DNA of 33,920 bases from Clostridia bacterium (GTDB lineage Bacteria; Bacillota; Clostridia; Oscillospirales; Butyricicoccaceae): contig JAFTDT010000059.1 in NCBI GenBank assembly GCA_017453985.1, positions 1-33,920 on the forward strand. Reading direction: 5' to 3'. Shown one piece after another: positions 24,873-32,681 of this stretch. The notes under the pieces are model-generated. The model did no database searches. It was not told the DNA's origin and saw only the letters and a list, made by a program, of their open reading frames with translations. Every line of letters starts with the position of its first letter. Position 1 is the first letter of the stretch. Made by a program: the position numbers and the translations under genes.

Positions 24873-25565
24873 TCATTGTTTGGCTGCTATGCGGAATTCT
24901 CCGTTTATACCGACAGCCAAATCATCTGTATTTTTTGCCCAATAAACATTTCCGTAATTCAGCAACCGGCGGTTTTGCTTGAGGCTTCCATCCCAATCTA
25001 CGGCGAGAGCCTCATCCTTGGGTATTATTCTGCCCGTATCGGCATCACAAGTAAGGCTGCGTGCTATACTGCAAACAAAGGCGCCCAAATCGCTTCTCGC
25101 AATTTGCCTGTCAGTTACCGCATAAGTATTTCCGTTAAAAAGCAGCTGCAAGGCATTGCTTTCATCAATGCTAACCGTCTGCACACCTGCTTGATATGCT
25201 TGATATGCATCTAATTCAAACAGACTCATTTCATCAAGCAGTTTATCTGTTGCAATTGCACGGAAAAACGCATCATTGATTGAAATGTTTATCATATCGG
25301 CATTTTTCTTGTCGGTATAGACAGAAGCAAACATAACGCCCGATATGTTCTTGTTGACAACGCCTATCCATGCGCCTATTTCTTCGGCGTCAAGTCTTTC
25401 GTTGATGATAACATAGTCGTGTTCGTTGTACGACACCGTGATCCGGTCATTTACCGTCAGACCGCATTTTTCCTTGTTCATGGGATACCGGATAAACGCG
25501 CAGGAACACAGCAACAGCATTGTCAAAACAAGAATCGGCATTATAAGGTAAACTTTCTTATTCAT
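24873..25565 (-). CDS. NisI/SpaI-like immunity lipoprotein
   Basis: 230 residues; the ATG at 25565 has AAGGA 7 nt upstream. Residues 1-22 are a lipoprotein signal with Cys22 in LLLCSC. The mature part is two related halves: ITVSYNEHDYVIINERL and DAEEIGAWIG (about 42-68) recur as LLFNGNTYAVTDRQI and ARSDLGAFV (about 139-163). GVMFASVYTDKKNADMINIS recurs as NYGNVYWAKNTDDLAVGI near the end. This matches the pattern I know for clostridial NisI/SpaI-type lantibiotic immunity lipoproteins, which bind the peptide at the outer membrane face and spare lipid II. It is the last gene of a Bce-type module, is AT-richer than the permease, and is bracketed by direct repeats. The ligand is unknown. Confidence 0.7.
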   Translation of the reverse strand: MNKKVYLIMPILVLTMLLLCSCAFIRYPMNKEKCGLTVNDRITVSYNEHDYVIINERLDAEEIGAWIGVVNKNISGVMFASVYTDKKNADMINISINDAFFRAIATDKLLDEMSLFELDAYQAYQAGVQTVSIDESNALQLLFNGNTYAVTDRQIARSDLGAFVCSIARSLTCDADTGRIIPKDEALAVDWDGSLKQNRRLLNYGNVYWAKNTDDLAVGINGEFRIAAKQ

Positions 25566-25614
25566 TATCAAATCCTTCTTCAAAACAGTATTTGCCGGGA
25601 TAAGCAATCCCCGT

Positions 25615-25682
25615 CCTGCGGGGCTTGCATTCTGCCTGCCGGGTCATTCCACGATGCGGTAATATGCCCTTGCCGTCAGCGC
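25615..25682. repeat. Direct repeat (bceB 3' end and downstream spacer) flanking the immunity lipoprotein gene
   Basis: This is the right-hand copy of the roughly 68-bp imperfect direct repeat whose left copy is 24785-24852, 830 bp away. It overlaps the last 13 codons of the permease gene. Confidence 0.85.
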
Positions 25683-27590
25683 GTACACCGCGGCGTAAAG
25701 CACGCCGAACAGCGCGAGGGTGGCGAGCGTGCAGATGATGAACAGCGGCAGATTGACAAGGTCCAGCACCGCCATCAGGCGGGATATCATGTTGAACGCC
25801 GCCGCGACATGCACCGCCGCCGCCAGCAGAGGCAGAAAGAACACGATAAGCACCTGCGAGCGTATGGTTTTCCGCACCTCGGCGCGGCTCATGCCCACCT
25901 TCTGCATTATCTCAAAGCGCACCTTGTCGTCATAGCCCTCGGAAATCTGCTTGTAATACATTATCATGGCGGTCGCCGAGATGAACAGCAGCGAGAGGAA
26001 TATGCCGAGGAAGAACAGTCCGCCGTACATCTGGATAAAGTAGCCGCGGGCGTCCTCCGCGCAGCGGGTGCGCGCGAATACGCCGGAGGGCAGCTCTTGG
26101 GAGTATTCGCCGGCGGTCAGGGAGAGCATGACGTGCAGCTCACGCTGCGCCTCGCGCGAGGTGGGCACGTCGACGCCGTAGTAATAGTCCAAATCGTTGG
26201 TTTCCGGATATATCCGCATTATCGTGTCCTCGCGCATTATGAGATAGCGCAGGGGCATGCCGTTCAGAGAGACGCGGGTGCTGGTGCTTTCGCTTTCCGC
26301 CACGTTCAGCGAGTCAAGCACGCCTGCCACGCGCAGCTCCGTGCCGCGCAGCGTGACCGTGCTTTCGCGGAAATCCTCGTCCGGAGAATATACCAGCACT
26401 TCGTTTTCCGCCAGCGTCACCGGCTCGCCGCCCATGCGCTCATATTCTTCCGGCGGAATCAGATAGATGGTAGAGTCGCTCTGCGTCCCGCTGTAGGAAA
26501 AATAAGCGTATCGGTAGCTGACGACGCCTTCCGTCTCGATGCCGCTTTCCTCAACCGCTTCGTTCAGCCTGCGCTCCAGCTCGTGCGCCTGCTCCGCGGT
26601 CATATTGATGCCGGTGACGCCGATATTGCGCGGAAACTGCGCCCGCAGCGCGTCGTCTATCCCGAAGTACAGGCATACCGTGGTCGAGAGCATCACCAGC
26701 ACCATGGTGGAGAGTATGCATATGGAGGCAAGCCCCGCGGCGTTCTGCTTCATGCGGTATATCATGCCGGAAACGGCGGTGAAATGGTCGGTGCGGTAGT
26801 AGTATTTTTTATTCCGACGCATCGCCTTGAGCATGGCGATGCTGCCGGAGGTAAAGAGGCAGTAGGTGCCGATGATGACGAGCATCACCGCGATGAAAAA
26901 CAGCTCCAGCGCGCGCAGGGGAGAACGGACGCTAAGCGCCATTGCATAGCCTGCGCCGAGCGTCAGCACGCCGAGGAGCGTCAGCAGCCAGCTCGCGCGC
27001 GGCTCGCGCTCACCGACACTGCCGCCGTACAGCAGCTCTATCGGGCGTGCCAGATGTACGCGGCCTATATTGGTGAGCAGTATGAACAGAAATTCTACGA
27101 AAAAAAACAGCAGAGTGATAAGTACGGCGGGCAGCGGCACGGAAAAGCCAAACTGCGTCTGCAAGCCTGCCAGCCGCAGCAGCGCGAGCAGCGCCAGCTT
27201 GGAGAAGAGAATGCCGAGCAGCAGTCCGCTTATGATGGACAGCAGGGCGGTGAAGACGGTTTCCGTCGCCATCAGCCGCGCGATATGGCGCTTTTCCATG
27301 CCGAGTATGTTGAAGAGTCCGATTTCCTTCTTGCGCCGCTTTATCAAAAAGCTGTTGGTATACCACAAAAGTCCTGTGGAGAAAAAACCGATGACGATGC
27401 AGCCGAGTCCCATCACGGTGATAAGGCTCGTGCTGTCCATTTCGTGGAGACCGGGACTGAAAAGCAGGAAAAGCATGATGTAAAGCATCATTACCGAAAC
27501 CGAGCAGGCGAAGATATAGGGCGCGTATATGCGGCTGTTCTTGCGGAGATTGCTCAGCGCCAGACGGGAATAAAAGAATCTCCTGCTCAT
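25644..27590 (-). CDS. BceB-type FtsX-like ABC transporter permease
   Basis: 648 residues; the ATG overlaps the stop of the ATPase gene by 4 nt. The topology is typical of BceB: first helix about 20-42, a group of helices to about 310, a large extracellular domain (about 310-530) before helix 8, and three helices at the end. The conserved cytoplasmic coupling loops RRKKEIGLFNILGM (about 85-98) and VRFEIMQKVGMSRAEV (about 565-580) are visible. BceAB transporters free lipid II-cycle intermediates from peptides such as bacitracin or lantibiotics and also act as the sensor for their partner kinase. The extracellular domain decides which peptide is seen, and that cannot be read here. Confidence 0.93.
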   Translation of the reverse strand: MSRRFFYSRLALSNLRKNSRIYAPYIFACSVSVMMLYIMLFLLFSPGLHEMDSTSLITVMGLGCIVIGFFSTGLLWYTNSFLIKRRKKEIGLFNILGMEKRHIARLMATETVFTALLSIISGLLLGILFSKLALLALLRLAGLQTQFGFSVPLPAVLITLLFFFVEFLFILLTNIGRVHLARPIELLYGGSVGEREPRASWLLTLLGVLTLGAGYAMALSVRSPLRALELFFIAVMLVIIGTYCLFTSGSIAMLKAMRRNKKYYYRTDHFTAVSGMIYRMKQNAAGLASICILSTMVLVMLSTTVCLYFGIDDALRAQFPRNIGVTGINMTAEQAHELERRLNEAVEESGIETEGVVSYRYAYFSYSGTQSDSTIYLIPPEEYERMGGEPVTLAENEVLVYSPDEDFRESTVTLRGTELRVAGVLDSLNVAESESTSTRVSLNGMPLRYLIMREDTIMRIYPETNDLDYYYGVDVPTSREAQRELHVMLSLTAGEYSQELPSGVFARTRCAEDARGYFIQMYGGLFFLGIFLSLLFISATAMIMYYKQISEGYDDKVRFEIMQKVGMSRAEVRKTIRSQVLIVFFLPLLAAAVHVAAAFNMISRLMAVLDLVNLPLFIICTLATLALFGVLYAAVYALTARAYYRIVE

Positions 27591-28348
27591 TTGCGTCCAC
27601 CCGCCATCAGCATCGTCAGCGTGTCGGATATGCGGGCGTACATCTCATCATTGGAGAGGTCGCCGCGGTAGAGCTGGTGGAACACCTCGCCGTCGCGCAG
27701 GAACAGCACGCGCCCCGCGCGGCTCGCCGCCTTGAGCGAATGCGTGACGAGCAGTATCGTGTGTCCGTCGGCGTTGATACGGGAGAATATGTCCAGCAGC
27801 TCGTCCGTGGCGCGGGAGTCCAGCGCGCCGGTCGGCTCGTCGGCAAGGATGAGGCGCGGGTCGGTTATCAGCGCGCGGGCGACCGCCGTGCGCTGCTTCT
27901 GTCCGCCGGAAATCTCATAGGGGAACTTGCTGAGTATGTCCGTTATCCGCAGCGTCTGCACTATCGGCTCCATGCGGCGGCGCATCTCGTCGTAGGATTT
28001 GCCCGCCAGCACGAGCGGCAGAAAGATATTGTCCGTGACGGAAAAGGTGTCCAGCAGATTGAAGTCCTGAAAGACAAAGCCCAGATTGTCGCGGCGGAAT
28101 GCGGAAATCTCCTTTTCTCCGATGGAAACGATGCTCCTGCCGTCGAGCAGCACGTCGCCGCTGGTCGGCTTGTCAAGCGCGGCGACGATGTTCAGCAGCG
28201 TCGTCTTGCCGGAGCCGGACTCGCCCATGATGGCGACATATTCGCCCGCATCCACGGAAAAGGACACGTTGCTCAGCGCCTGCACCTGCTGCGCGCCGAA
28301 GCGGGTGGTGTATATCTTCTTCAGATTTTTTACTTCCAGTAAGGACAT
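27587..28348 (-). CDS. BceA-type ABC transporter ATP-binding protein
   Basis: 253 residues from the ATG at 28348 with AAAGGAGG 8 nt upstream; the open frame extends further but crosses the operator and the kinase gene. Walker A GESGSGKT (42-49), Q-loop Gln94 in FVFQDFNLLD, signature ISGGQKQR (146-153), Walker B LILADE (166-171) and the H-loop His in LLVTHS are all present. It powers the BceB-type permease. The ISGGQ form of the signature is common in this subfamily. Expression should be induced through the operator and weak -10 (28383-28388) upstream. Confidence 0.95.
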   Translation of the reverse strand: MSLLEVKNLKKIYTTRFGAQQVQALSNVSFSVDAGEYVAIMGESGSGKTTLLNIVAALDKPTSGDVLLDGRSIVSIGEKEISAFRRDNLGFVFQDFNLLDTFSVTDNIFLPLVLAGKSYDEMRRRMEPIVQTLRITDILSKFPYEISGGQKQRTAVARALITDPRLILADEPTGALDSRATDELLDIFSRINADGHTILLVTHSLKAASRAGRVLFLRDGEVFHQLYRGDLSNDEMYARISDTLTMLMAGGRK

Positions 28349-28382
28349 GGGTAAAGCCTCCTTTGCGTATTTTACTGCTGTA

Positions 28383-28456
28383 ATAATAACAAACCGGAGG
28401 ACGGTCTGCCATAGCTTTGGCTTACATTCTCCGGTCGGTATATTACATTTTTGTAA
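28383..28456 (-). promoter_or_regulatory. BceR-type operator and inducible promoter of the transporter genes
   Basis: A perfect inverted repeat TTACA-N4-TGTAA lies at 28443-28456, 2 nt after the kinase stop codon. A second half site, TGTAA on the minus strand, is at 28422-28426, 21 bp (two helical turns) away. This agrees with the TNACA-N4-TGTAA inverted repeat I recall for BceR-like regulators. A TATTAT -10 candidate lies at 28383-28388 with a poor -35, as expected for an activated promoter. The start codon is 35 nt further on. Confidence 0.75.
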
Positions 28457-28458
28457 GC

Positions 28459-29430
28459 TTAGTCGAAAAATATGCGCACCTGCGTGCCGCGCCCCTCTGC
28501 GGAGCTTATCTCCATACGGTGCGAGAGCTTGCCGAGCACGCGGCGGCAGAGATACAGCCCGATGCCGGTGGAACGCTTGTCCATATGCCCGTTGTAGCCG
28601 GTGAAGCCCTTTTCCGTGATGCGCGGCAGATCCTCGGCGCGGATGCCGATGCCGGTGTCGCAGATATTCAGCGCCCCGCCCAGCCAAAACAAGGATATGC
28701 TGCCCTCGCGGGTATATTTCAGCGCGTTGGAGAGAAGCTGCTCGATGACGAAGCAGAGCCATTTTTCGTCCGTCAGCACCGTCTGCCCGCTCGGCTCGTA
28801 ATTCAGCGTCAGCCGCTTGCGGGCGAAGGAGCGGGAATATTTTTTCAGTGCCTGCTTGATAATATCGTCAAGCGGGCAGCGCCGGATCAGCAGGTCGGCG
28901 GATATGTTCTCCGAGCGCATATAGCCGAGCGCCATGTCCACATACTGCTCGATGCGGAAGAGCTGCTCGCTCAGCTCCGGGTCGTCGCCTTGCTCCCGCA
29001 GCACCAGCCGCATGGCGGAGATCGGCGTCTTTATCTGATGAGCCCACATGGTGTAATATTCCGTCATATCCGAGAGGGCAATGTCGCTCTGCGAGGTCAG
29101 CGCGGCGCGCTCGCGGCACAGACGCATGGCAAGCAGCCGGTATTGCGCCTCCAGTCTGCCGCTTGGCGGCGGAAGCTCCTCCACGGATACATGGATGCTC
29201 TCGCACACGCGCTCCAGCGCGGTCAGCCGCCGGCGGTAGCGGATAAATCCCAGCACGCCGAAGATGGTGAAGGTGAGCAGCGAGATGACTGCGGCGTAAA
29301 GCACCGGCTCAAGCGGCAGAGAATAGAGAAAGAACACGGCGAAAAACGCCGCCAAGGACAGCGCCAGCGCCGCAAGCGGCAGCGAATGCCGCCCGATATA
29401 GGAAAGCACCTGAGCAAAAAACCTTTTCAT
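28459..29430 (-). CDS. BceS-type intramembrane-sensing histidine kinase
   Basis: 323 residues; the ATG overlaps the regulator stop by 4 nt. The open frame reaches far upstream but only this start gives a kinase. Two membrane helices (about 17-37 and 43-64) are joined by a loop of about five residues, so there is no extracellular sensor domain, as in BceS kinases. The phosphoacceptor is His131 in MWAHQIKTPISAMRL. The N box (LLSNALKYT) and G boxes (DTGIGI, STGIGLYL) follow. BceS-type kinases take their signal from the transporter itself, so resistance activity and gene expression are linked. Confidence 0.93.
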   Translation of the reverse strand: MKRFFAQVLSYIGRHSLPLAALALSLAAFFAVFFLYSLPLEPVLYAAVISLLTFTIFGVLGFIRYRRRLTALERVCESIHVSVEELPPPSGRLEAQYRLLAMRLCRERAALTSQSDIALSDMTEYYTMWAHQIKTPISAMRLVLREQGDDPELSEQLFRIEQYVDMALGYMRSENISADLLIRRCPLDDIIKQALKKYSRSFARKRLTLNYEPSGQTVLTDEKWLCFVIEQLLSNALKYTREGSISLFWLGGALNICDTGIGIRAEDLPRITEKGFTGYNGHMDKRSTGIGLYLCRRVLGKLSHRMEISSAEGRGTQVRIFFD

Positions 29431-30098
29431 TCCACCAGATAGCCCGCGCCCTTGCGAGTCTTTATCAGCTCGTCCAGCCCGACCTGCCGCAGCTTGCCGC
29501 GCAGACGGTTTATATTGACGGTCAGCGTGTTGTCGTCGATGAAGTCCTCGCTCTCCCACAGCGCCTCGATGATGCGCTCGCGGCTGACGATGCTGCCGCG
29601 GTTCTCGAGCAAGAGGCGCAGTATGCGCAGCTCGTTGCGCGTCAGCTCCAGCCGCTGTCCGCCGCAGGAGAGCGACTGGTCGGCGAGGTTGAGCAGCATG
29701 TCTCCGCATTGCAGCATGAGATTTTGCTCCGCAGGCGAATATACGCGGCGCAGCACGGCGCGCAGCTTGGCAATCAGCACGTCGGGGTCGAACGGCTTGG
29801 TGATAAAGTCGTCCCCGCCCATGTTCATCGCCATGACGATGTTCATGTTGTCGGAGGCAGAGGAAAGAAAGACGACCGGCACGTCGGAGTGCCGTCTGAC
29901 CTCCGCGCACCAGTAAAAGCCGTTGAAATACGGCAGCAGGATATCCATCAGCACCAGATGCGGCTGAGCGAGCAAAACACATTGCGCCACGTTCTGAAAA
30001 TCGGTGACGCAATGCGTTTCATAGCCCCATTTCTGCAGATTTTTGCACAGCAGGGAGGATATCACGGGGTCGTCCTCAACGACGGAAATTTTATACAT
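29427..30098 (-). CDS. BceR-type response regulator (OmpR family)
   Basis: 223 residues. The ATG lies 3 nt after the ridA stop, with only a weak upstream Shine-Dalgarno, so coupling to ridA is likely. Receiver domain: acidic pair in VVEDD, Asp52 (LVLMDILLPY), Ser79/Ser80 (VFLSSASD) and Lys101 (DDFITKPF). The winged helix at about 130-222 (LTRNELRILRLLLENRG, ALWESEDFIDDNTLTVNINR, TRKGAGYLV) matches BceR-type regulators; the DDNTLTVNI stretch of the recognition helix is typical of that group. It should bind the inverted repeat before the ATPase gene. Confidence 0.93.
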   Translation of the reverse strand: MYKISVVEDDPVISSLLCKNLQKWGYETHCVTDFQNVAQCVLLAQPHLVLMDILLPYFNGFYWCAEVRRHSDVPVVFLSSASDNMNIVMAMNMGGDDFITKPFDPDVLIAKLRAVLRRVYSPAEQNLMLQCGDMLLNLADQSLSCGGQRLELTRNELRILRLLLENRGSIVSRERIIEALWESEDFIDDNTLTVNINRLRGKLRQVGLDELIKTRKGAGYLVE

Positions 30099-30101
30099 GG
30101 C

Positions 30102-30566
30102 TCAGTCTCGTATCTTGACCACGATCTCCACCTCGACGGGGAGATTGAAGGGCAGCACCGGCGCGGCGACGGCGGAGCGGGCGTGCTTGCCCTTTTCGCC
30201 GAAAACCTCTACGAAAACGTCGGAGGCGCCGTTTATTACCGCGGGCTGTTGATAAAAGTCGGGCGCGCTGGCGACGAAGCCGAGCAGCTTGACTATCTGC
30301 TCGACGCGGTCGAGGTCGCCCAGCTCGCGCTTCAGCACGGAAATGAGGTTGAGCGCGCCGAGCTTTGCCGCCTCATAGCCCTGCTCCAGACTGATCTCGC
30401 GTCCCACCAGCCCCTGCATGATGAATTTGCTGCCGATGATGGGACCCGAGCCGGAGAGGTACATCACGTCGCCGCAGCGCTGTGCGCTGACGTAGTTTGC
30501 CATCGGACCAGGCGCCGGCGGCAGTTCGTAGCCAAGCTCTGCAAGACGTTTTTCAATAACCGACAT
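30102..30566 (-). CDS. ridA: RidA/YjgF family enamine-imine deaminase-like protein
   Basis: 154 residues from the ATG at 30566; the ATG 9 nt earlier abuts the AAAGGA ribosome site and was rejected. RidA proteins form trimers and hydrolyse reactive 2-aminoacrylate and other imines released by PLP enzymes. The conserved arginine that binds the carboxylate is Arg130 in KHARSAVAAPVLPFNLPVEVE. The N-terminal VSAQRCGDVMYLSGSGP and the Asp/Glu-Phe region DVFVEVFGEKG fit the longer YjgF subgroup of about 150 residues. It lies 51 nt after the HypF-like gene and 3 nt before the response regulator. Whether it acts as canonical RidA is not certain. Confidence 0.9.
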   Translation of the reverse strand: MSVIEKRLAELGYELPPAPGPMANYVSAQRCGDVMYLSGSGPIIGSKFIMQGLVGREISLEQGYEAAKLGALNLISVLKRELGDLDRVEQIVKLLGFVASAPDFYQQPAVINGASDVFVEVFGEKGKHARSAVAAPVLPFNLPVEVEIVVKIRD

Positions 30567-30617
30567 TGATATCATTCCTTTGCATTTTTAGTATTGATAT
30601 AAATCCCGCGGCACGGG

Positions 30618-31754
30618 TCATCTGCCGTTCATTGCCGCAGCGGCCGCCGCCTGACCGAAGCTGATGAAGCGGTCTGTGCCGGGGACAAGCCTGCCGGAAT
30701 ATACCGGCACTCCGCGCACGCGGAAGCTGCTGATGCAGCCGCGCAGCAGACGCTCGTCGCTGAAAAGCTCGCCGCACAGCAGCGTCGGACGCCCCATGCA
30801 GTGTCTGATGGCGATATCCTCGGCAAGCAGCGAGATGCTGCGCTGAAAACGCGAGCAGACGGTGCCGGCGCTTTCGCCGGCAAGCATATCCGTTACCGCG
30901 TCGCGTACGATGGGAGTCCAGTCGAACTCAATGAGTCCGGCGGAGTTTCTGACCAGATTGAAGGAATACACGCCGGAGGCCTCTGGATCGCACGCCTCAT
31001 TCAAAAGCTCGTGCGGCGGCGCTTCCGGCAGAAAATCGTCTGCCAGTCCGGCTATGACGGAAATGACCTCAAAAAGTCGTTCCATGGAGGTGGAAAGCGG
31101 CGCGATGCCGTCCAGAGTGGCGAGGTGCAGCACGCGCTCCACGTCGGCGCGGGCGGAAAAAAGCTCTATCGCCTTGTCCCTGCCGCAAACGGAGGCGACG
31201 GCGGCGATCGCCGTGCGCCATGGCTGATAGCTGTCAGCACTGTATCCCAGCAGCTTGAGATGGTGCATGTGCCCGATGCGCTCCGACGCCGCGGCGGAGC
31301 CGGTCATCAGGTCGCCGCCCCACAGAGCGCCGTCGCCGCCGTAGGAGTCTGTGTCCAGCATGAGGGCGCAGACCTCGCCGCCGACGTCGTGCTCAGCAAG
31401 CACGGCGGCAATGTGCGCCTGCCGGTGCAGCACGGGCACGGCGCGCGCCGTAGGGTGCTCTGCCAGATATATCTTGGCGAGATTTGCGGCGAGACAGCCG
31501 GGCGCGGGGTCATATGCAACAATCTGCGGCGGCTCGGAAAAATCGGCGAGAAACTCGCCGATCAGCTCTTCGCAGCGCAGAAGATCGGCGGTGATGACCT
31601 GCGCCGGCGAGGAGATATGCGCGCCGCGGCGGTCAAGGAGACAGATCCGGTCTCCGGCGGCGGCGCCGAGCGCGAGAACAGGCGCGTCGGAGCCTGTGTT
31701 GAGCTCCGCGCGCGGGATAAATATCGAGCCGCGATCGTTTGCAAAGCCGTTCAT
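30618..31754 (-). CDS. Stand-alone HypF C-terminal (Kae1-like) domain protein, altered active-site glycines
   Basis: 378 residues that run colinear with the last half of HypF and begin just where its YrdC domain ends (FIPRAELN, then APVLALGA). The acylphosphatase, zinc-finger and YrdC domains are absent. Metal ligands of the Kae1-like site persist: His110 and His114 in LHRQAHIAAV, and Asp361 near the end. The DxxxYGxDGxxWGG stretch is DTDSYGGDGALWGG (134-147), and STSMERLFEV matches the HypF helix. The ATP-binding motif SGGVFQN reads CGELFSD (327-333), and PNDGGLSLGQ reads GTDRFISFGQ. Canonical HypF makes the carbamoyl group for hydrogenase ligands, but no hydrogenase gene is nearby. Starts 6 nt after the P-protein-like gene. 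Confidence 0.78.
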   Translation of the reverse strand: MNGFANDRGSIFIPRAELNTGSDAPVLALGAAAGDRICLLDRRGAHISSPAQVITADLLRCEELIGEFLADFSEPPQIVAYDPAPGCLAANLAKIYLAEHPTARAVPVLHRQAHIAAVLAEHDVGGEVCALMLDTDSYGGDGALWGGDLMTGSAAASERIGHMHHLKLLGYSADSYQPWRTAIAAVASVCGRDKAIELFSARADVERVLHLATLDGIAPLSTSMERLFEVISVIAGLADDFLPEAPPHELLNEACDPEASGVYSFNLVRNSAGLIEFDWTPIVRDAVTDMLAGESAGTVCSRFQRSISLLAEDIAIRHCMGRPTLLCGELFSDERLLRGCISSFRVRGVPVYSGRLVPGTDRFISFGQAAAAAAMNGR

Positions 31755-31760
31755 AAGCAG

Positions 31761-32621
31761 TCAGAGGTTTTTGCGGTAGCCGAGCACGCGGCACATGGGC
31801 AGCTCGCTCTGGAGCTGGAACAGCGCCGCGCGCGTGTCCGTCGAGGTGAGCCGCGAGGTGATCTCCACAAAGGTTACGCTTGGCTCTGCGGACATATCGC
31901 CGCCGCGGGGAGTTTTCAGCCGCATATATTCGATATTGATATTGAAGTCCGAAAACACGGACAATGCCTGCGCGAGCGAGCCGTGGGCATCGGAATCCGG
32001 CGTGAAGGCTACGGTTATGATGCTCTTTTCGGGAGTGTTGATCAGCGATTTTGAGAGGCAGGCGATAAGCGAGCCGTCGGCGGTGGGCAGTATCGCGTGG
32101 ATATAGACCGGCAGAGGGAGTATCATGCTGTACAGCCAATCCGTTTCGTAAAAGCTGCTCAGCTCCACCGCAGCATATGCTCCGCTGTCTGCCAGCAGCC
32201 CGTCGATGGCGGACTGTATGGAGGGGCAGGGGCTTGCCTCCAGATCGAGAACGGAGGATACGCTGCGCGCGATGCTCTCCGGACAGAGAGCCGAGCCGGC
32301 GGGCGCGTGATCGGTGATGTGTTCTTCGTGCGGCAGCCTGAGATCGGGGTCGTTCATGATGAAATAGCGGTACTGCCGCCCGCGGCCGAGCCGCTGCAGG
32401 TTTTTCCAGAGGGAATATGCCTTGCTCTGCAGCTCCGGCGAAAGTCCGGCTCCTGCACGCAGGAGGATATTCCGCTCGCTCTCCGGCTCATACACCGGCT
32501 TGCCGCTTTGCAGCTTTGCCTCGGCGATGTTCACCGAAGCCTCCATGCGGCGGACGAAGGAATCCTTCAGCGCCTCGTCGCAGCCGTCGATTATATGCTT
32601 GTAGATGTTGTACATTTCCAC
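31761..32621 (-). CDS. Shortened P-protein-like: chorismate mutase-like + truncated prephenate dehydratase + ACT domain
   Basis: 286 residues from a GTG start, 10 nt after GGAGG (an ATG two codons in is less well placed). Residues 5-90 resemble the AroQ chorismate mutase helices of PheA (IIDGCDEAL, RRMEASVNIAEAKLQSGKPV). Aligned by eye to E. coli PheA, Arg28, Lys39, Glu52 and Gln88 have counterparts, while Arg11 is Lys and Arg51 is Ser. Residues about 105-190 match only the first lobe of prephenate dehydratase (SIQSAIDGLLADSGAYAAVE, LYSMI); the second lobe with the catalytic TRF motif is missing. Residues 200-284 are a PheA-type ACT domain (ITVAFTPDSDAHGSLAQALS, CRVLGY). It is about 100 residues shorter than PheA. 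An aromatic amino-acid sensor or a residual mutase are both possible. Confidence 0.72.
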   Translation of the reverse strand: MEMYNIYKHIIDGCDEALKDSFVRRMEASVNIAEAKLQSGKPVYEPESERNILLRAGAGLSPELQSKAYSLWKNLQRLGRGRQYRYFIMNDPDLRLPHEEHITDHAPAGSALCPESIARSVSSVLDLEASPCPSIQSAIDGLLADSGAYAAVELSSFYETDWLYSMILPLPVYIHAILPTADGSLIACLSKSLINTPEKSIITVAFTPDSDAHGSLAQALSVFSDFNINIEYMRLKTPRGGDMSAEPSVTFVEITSRLTSTDTRAALFQLQSELPMCRVLGYRKNL

Positions 32622-32652
32622 GTGGGAGCCACCTCCATATTTACCTATTATA

Positions 32653-32681
32653 AGAATAAATGTTTAAGCGCCGGTTGTCAA
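32653..32681 (-). promoter_or_regulatory. Promoter of the P-protein-like/HypF-like/ridA/bceRS operon
   Basis: On the minus strand consensus TTGACA (32676-32681), a 17-nt spacer and TATTCT (32653-32658). A TATAAT at 32647-32652 is nearby but spaced 23 nt from the -35. The region also holds the -35 of the divergent plus-strand gene. Confidence 0.75.

Noticed and set aside
25644..28348. A lantibiotic biosynthesis cluster
   Set aside because: No precursor peptide, LanB/C/M enzyme or exporter with peptidase domain is found; only the transporter, regulator and immunity-type genes are present, so this is a resistance module.
30576..30617. Terminator between the HypF-like gene and ridA
   Set aside because: Only a 4-bp CCCG/CGGG stem with no T-run is seen, so transcription should continue.
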